Source: SB15 sp964557285
GTDB lineage: Bacteria; Chloroflexota; Anaerolineae; Aggregatilineales; J027
Direction: 5' to 3'
NCBI GenBank assembly: GCA_964557285.1
Contig: CAZKZS010000204.1
Coordinates: 1-8,876, forward strand
DNA length: 8,876 nucleotides
Part shown: positions 8,001 through 8,876 of the stretch, one piece after another
How positions within the stretch are numbered: the stretch's first letter is position 1
How the letters are laid out: each line of letters starts with the position of its first letter
Translations under genes and position numbers: made by a program
Notes under the pieces: generated by a model
The model's input: only the letters and a program-made list of their open reading frames with translations
Told to the model about the DNA's origin: nothing
Database searches by the model: none

Positions 8001-8565
8001 GGATTTGCGAGAAGGAACGGATTGCTTCCCCCAGCGATGGCGCCACGGCCATCACCCCTGCCAAAAACAGCACCGCCCCTAACGCTCCCGATCCCAGCGC
8101 GGCTAACGTCATGCGCCAGTAGGTGACGCCGCGTGTGGTGATCGCGCCATGAATAAATGCATACGTCCCGTAGACCTCAAAAAAGACCATGTACATGGCA
8201 ATGGCAAAGGATTCCAGGGGAGAAAGCGGCACGGATAAAATTTCCAGCCCCCACGAAATGACCAGTCCTATCAGAGCAGCCAGTTCAAGGCGGGGCGGCA
8301 CAGGTCGAAACAAGCGCACCAGCCGGATAAGCAGATAGGGATGTGCGGTTAGCAGGAGTTGAGTTGCCAGCGTAAGCCACTGCTGGCGGGCAGGCAGCGC
8401 AGCATTAATTCGGGAAATCAGGATGAGCAGCCCCATCGACCCAAACATCAGGGTGATGTTCAAACGTGGCTGAGTGCGGTGGCGCAGGTAGCTGATAATC
8501 GACAGGATACCCAGCAGCACATAAACCGCGTTGGTGGCTAAATTGATAAATTCGGACAGCCTCAT
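5017..8565 (-). CDS. Membrane 7TM-GAF-PAS-PAS-GAF-PAS histidine kinase with phytochrome-type transmitter
   Basis: This 1182-residue membrane sensor kinase has seven hydrophobic segments at about 7-26, 36-52, 64-81, 94-110, 116-138, 152-174 and 184-203. They resemble the HisKA_7TM class of N-terminal sensor. Then come GAF (about 215-362), PAS (378-492), PAS (501-618), GAF (628-800), PAS (809-929), a coiled coil (928-950), HisKA (950-1014) and HATPase_c (1058-1170). The phospho-acceptor is H958 in YIASHDLQEPLRK, the H-box of the Cph1-like kinase group. ATP-binding landmarks are N1068/N1072 (FQNLVGNSLKYH), D1103 in VKDNGIGF and G1131/G1133/G1135 in GTGMGL. There is no PHY domain and no bilin-cysteine motif in either GAF, so a red/far-red photoreceptor role is not supported. 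ATG 8565 has the Shine-Dalgarno AAGGGA 7 bp upstream and places helix 1 at the extreme N-terminus. The gene overlaps its likely partner receiver by 23 bp. Confidence 0.95.
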   Translation of the reverse strand: MRLSEFINLATNAVYVLLGILSIISYLRHRTQPRLNITLMFGSMGLLILISRINAALPARQQWLTLATQLLLTAHPYLLIRLVRLFRPVPPRLELAALIGLVISWGLEILSVPLSPLESFAIAMYMVFFEVYGTYAFIHGAITTRGVTYWRMTLAALGSGALGAVLFLAGVMAVAPSLGEAIRSFSQILAITSGLSYYLAFATPRWLRQALQNTELYYFLAANAKYPLETRASESLNILRQAATRAVGGRAALIMEKENQPNSLSVRATGQFQMLTLAEGTMESLQQVWQTRQPLVLYDLNAAELQLARNFDADTIFVIPIATPEKVWGLLLVFAYGKPLFAEDEMALLSLFAEQTALILDYADMMGQLHDYAQQLKQTHADEMGRFFRLSNNLLSISDFEGSFRLLNPTWERVMGYSLQELMAQDRDALIHPDDREVARQQSEKILQGEEIRNFEVRYVRKDGEVRWLLWNAIPLMETQTIYGVAHDITQQKHDQEALRKSEEQLRLVIDNIPALISYMDPQERYRFSNQVYEDWFGISPKDIIGKTARELIGDQAYAEIRPYINAALSGQKVSYELPLKDKYGKIRHTSISYVPDLTEKGEVNGYFVLATDITERQQAEESIYRHTQRLRILNSVSHLLTEATTDYQRMLDMIAKEMAEQVKDACLIRMLSADGQRLEPVAHYDINAEAFHEVHDLVDQYPISIDDPFMGGIFKSGEAELITHETVHELFAKLRVEYSSVYQHIGLKSMILVPLEAHGQRLGLLKFTRHNPELPDYSPDDLLLAKNLADRIGMAIRNAQLLRDVQASERHLRNVLDSLFAYVGVLTPDGILLEANKPALQDAGLTPEDVIGKPFEEAYWWSHAPETQAQLRDAIQRAARGERSRYDARIRLAENHFITIDFMLAPMLDEQGKVTHLIPSGIDITERQRAEEELQNTANKLQATNLELQNFAYIASHDLQEPLRKVQTFGDRLKTKYADVLDETGQDYLERIQNAARRMQGLIQGLLTYSRIAAQTKPFEPVNLNQILEGVLSDLEVRIQETHAKIHVGQLDTLDADPMQMSQLFQNLVGNSLKYHRPGVTPEIEITGQKISKNRYEICVKDNGIGFDEKYLDKIFGLFQRLHGRIEYEGTGMGLAICKRIVEQHEGQITATSTENEGSTFIVRLPIKQRIGKDFVRRQTQ
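5044..5053 (-). promoter_or_regulatory. Ribosome-binding site of the receiver gene, inside the kinase gene
   Basis: On the minus strand the sequence reads ATAGGAAAAG just before the TTG at 5039-5037, with 6 bases between AGGA and the start. It lies within the kinase codons that encode the end IKQRIGKDF. It decides the TTG start of the receiver, because the conserved strand IILVADD begins only nine residues later. Confidence 0.6.
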
Positions 8566-8580
8566 CGTTGATCCCTTTAG

Positions 8581-8605
8581 GAGTCACGCCCGTTACAAAT
8601 GACTC
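8581..8605. repeat. Inverted repeat GAGTCA-N13-TGACTC next to the kinase ribosome-binding site
   Basis: GAGTCA (8581-8586) and TGACTC (8600-8605) are perfect 6-bp inverted arms separated by 13 bases. On the minus strand the repeat lies just upstream of the Shine-Dalgarno of the 7TM kinase, so it could be a regulator's operator or a small leader hairpin close to the start. Six-base arms can also arise by chance. Confidence 0.4.
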
Positions 8606-8648
8606 TCTCCCCACACTTGCGCTCCCGACTCCGGCGGGGAGGTAAGAG
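8603..8648. repeat. GC-rich imperfect hairpin in the kinase leader
   Basis: CTCCCC (8607-8612) can pair with GGGGAG (8636-8641), and an outer CTCT with AGAG around 8645-8648 across a small bulge. A competing inner pairing joins CTCCC (8622-8626) to GGGAG (8637-8641). No T-run follows on either strand, so it is not an intrinsic terminator. It may be leader structure or part of a dispersed intergenic repeat. Confidence 0.35.
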
Positions 8649-8706
8649 AAGGGACAGCCTTTATAAAAATGTTTTACTCCACCTACAGGCGCTTTTTGAT
8701 TCTTCT

Positions 8707-8735
8707 ATTATAAAAGTTCATAGAGAGGATGAGGA
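8707..8735 (-). promoter_or_regulatory. Possible sigma70-type promoter of the 7TM kinase
   Basis: On the minus strand a perfect TATAAT lies at 8712-8707. Seventeen bases upstream is TCCTCA (8735-8730), which matches the TTGACA consensus at only three of six positions. Transcription would begin near 8700, giving a leader of about 135 bases that contains both inverted repeats. The -35 box is weak and the surrounding DNA is AT-rich, so a chance match is quite possible. TATAAA at 8665-8660 is a second, poorer candidate. Confidence 0.3.
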
Positions 8736-8758
8736 TAATTACTCAGGAAAAATTAATG

Positions 8759-8770
8759 TATACGTATAAT
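8759..8770 (+). promoter_or_regulatory. Palindrome TATACGTATA overlapping a perfect -10 box
   Basis: TATACGTATA (8759-8768) is a perfect 10-bp palindrome, and its right half is part of TATAAT (8765-8770), a consensus -10 on the plus strand. No good -35 lies 16-18 bases upstream (CTCAGG at 8742-8747 matches poorly). It could promote a rightward transcript starting near 8777, shortly before the hairpin at 8805-8845. The region is AT-rich, so chance is a real alternative. Confidence 0.2.
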
Positions 8771-8804
8771 CTTATATGTTAATTTTCTTATCTTCGGCCA
8801 GTAG

Positions 8805-8845
8805 GGGCGGGGACAAGGGCAGTACGCCCGATTCCCGCCCTTTTT
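8805..8845 (+). terminator. Terminator-like GC-rich hairpin with T-run, facing right
   Basis: GGGCGGG (8805-8811) pairs perfectly with CCCGCCC (8834-8840), followed at once by TTTTT (8841-8845). Within the loop GGGC (8817-8820) pairs with GCCC (8826-8829) around a 5-base loop. An alternative pairing joins GCCCGA (8826-8831) to TCGGGC (8845-8850). Nothing on the plus strand between 8566 and 8804 is an evident gene for it to terminate. It may end a short RNA, act in the leader of a gene beyond the window, or be a palindromic intergenic repeat. Confidence 0.45.
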
Positions 8846-8876
8846 CGGGCAGGCATCGCTCACTGCGTTCGCTTGT

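Larger units (their letters stand above)
8566..8876. other. Non-coding region upstream of the 7TM kinase
   Basis: No convincing gene lies in these 311 bp. From left to right it holds the kinase Shine-Dalgarno (about 8573-8578, minus strand), an inverted repeat GAGTCA/TGACTC (8581-8605), a GC-rich imperfect hairpin (8603-8648), an AT-rich stretch (about 8660-8790) with -10-like boxes on both strands, and a GC-rich hairpin followed by T's (8805-8845). The last 26 bp show nothing I can name. Base composition shifts sharply between the GC-rich and AT-rich parts. Confidence 0.75.

Noticed and set aside
8669..8713. A 14-codon ATG frame (MFYSTYRRFLILLL) in the non-coding right end
   Set aside because: The nearest purine-rich stretch (AAGGGA at about 8650) is too far from the ATG, the peptide is AT-driven, and nothing else supports it.
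1..8876. CRISPR array, transposase, toxin-antitoxin, defence island, tRNA or rRNA
   Set aside because: Reading both strands I found no repeat-spacer pattern, transposase or defence-domain motifs, or RNA-gene signatures. Every long frame is accounted for by sensor, receiver or flippase-like genes.

Overview
The window is an ordinary bacterial chromosomal segment given over mostly to signal transduction. Base composition looks moderate (about half GC by eye), coding density is very high, and two genes start with TTG. The very long soluble and membrane sensor kinases built from stacked PAS and GAF domains, and a kinase/receiver pair of the cyanobacterial-phytochrome (Cph1/Rcp1) type, suggest a free-living environmental bacterium with a large sensory repertoire. 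Chloroflexota (Anaerolineae-like) is my best guess from style alone. There is no rRNA, tRNA or other phylogenetic marker to settle it.

Layout. 1-602 (+) is the 3' end of a PAS-repeat protein that stops right after its last PAS domain. 644-3568 (+) is a soluble hybrid-free histidine kinase: PAS-PAS-PAS-GAF-PAS-HisKA-HATPase. 3637-4578 (+) is a polytopic membrane protein of the lysylphosphatidylglycerol-synthetase-TM / flippase-like family (UPF0104/YbhN type). These three genes are co-directional with short gaps (41 and 68 bp) and could be co-transcribed. On the opposite strand, 8565-5017 (-) is a 1182-residue membrane kinase: 7TM-GAF-PAS-PAS-GAF-PAS-HisKA-HATPase. Its 3' end overlaps by 23 bp the start of a single-domain receiver (5039-4575, -) of the Rcp1 type. 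The two transcription units meet tail to tail, and their stop codons share one TTAA palindrome at 4575-4578. The last 311 bp (8566-8876) are non-coding: the leader and probable promoter of the large kinase, an AT-rich stretch, and a GC-rich hairpin plus T-run facing right.

How the genes work together. The large membrane kinase and the receiver are very likely cognate partners: they overlap, the receiver's ribosome-binding site lies inside the kinase gene, and the subfamilies match. The receiver has no DNA-binding or enzymatic output, so it should act by protein contact or pass the phosphoryl group on. The soluble kinase at 644-3568 has no receiver next to it on its own strand and looks like an orphan. 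I see no CRISPR array, mobile element, tRNA or rRNA, and no convincing undescribed system. The observations most worth a second look are the structured non-coding right end, the nested TTG-started receiver, the phytochrome-type transmitter on a 7TM/GAF/PAS sensor, and the PAS protein that ends without an output domain.
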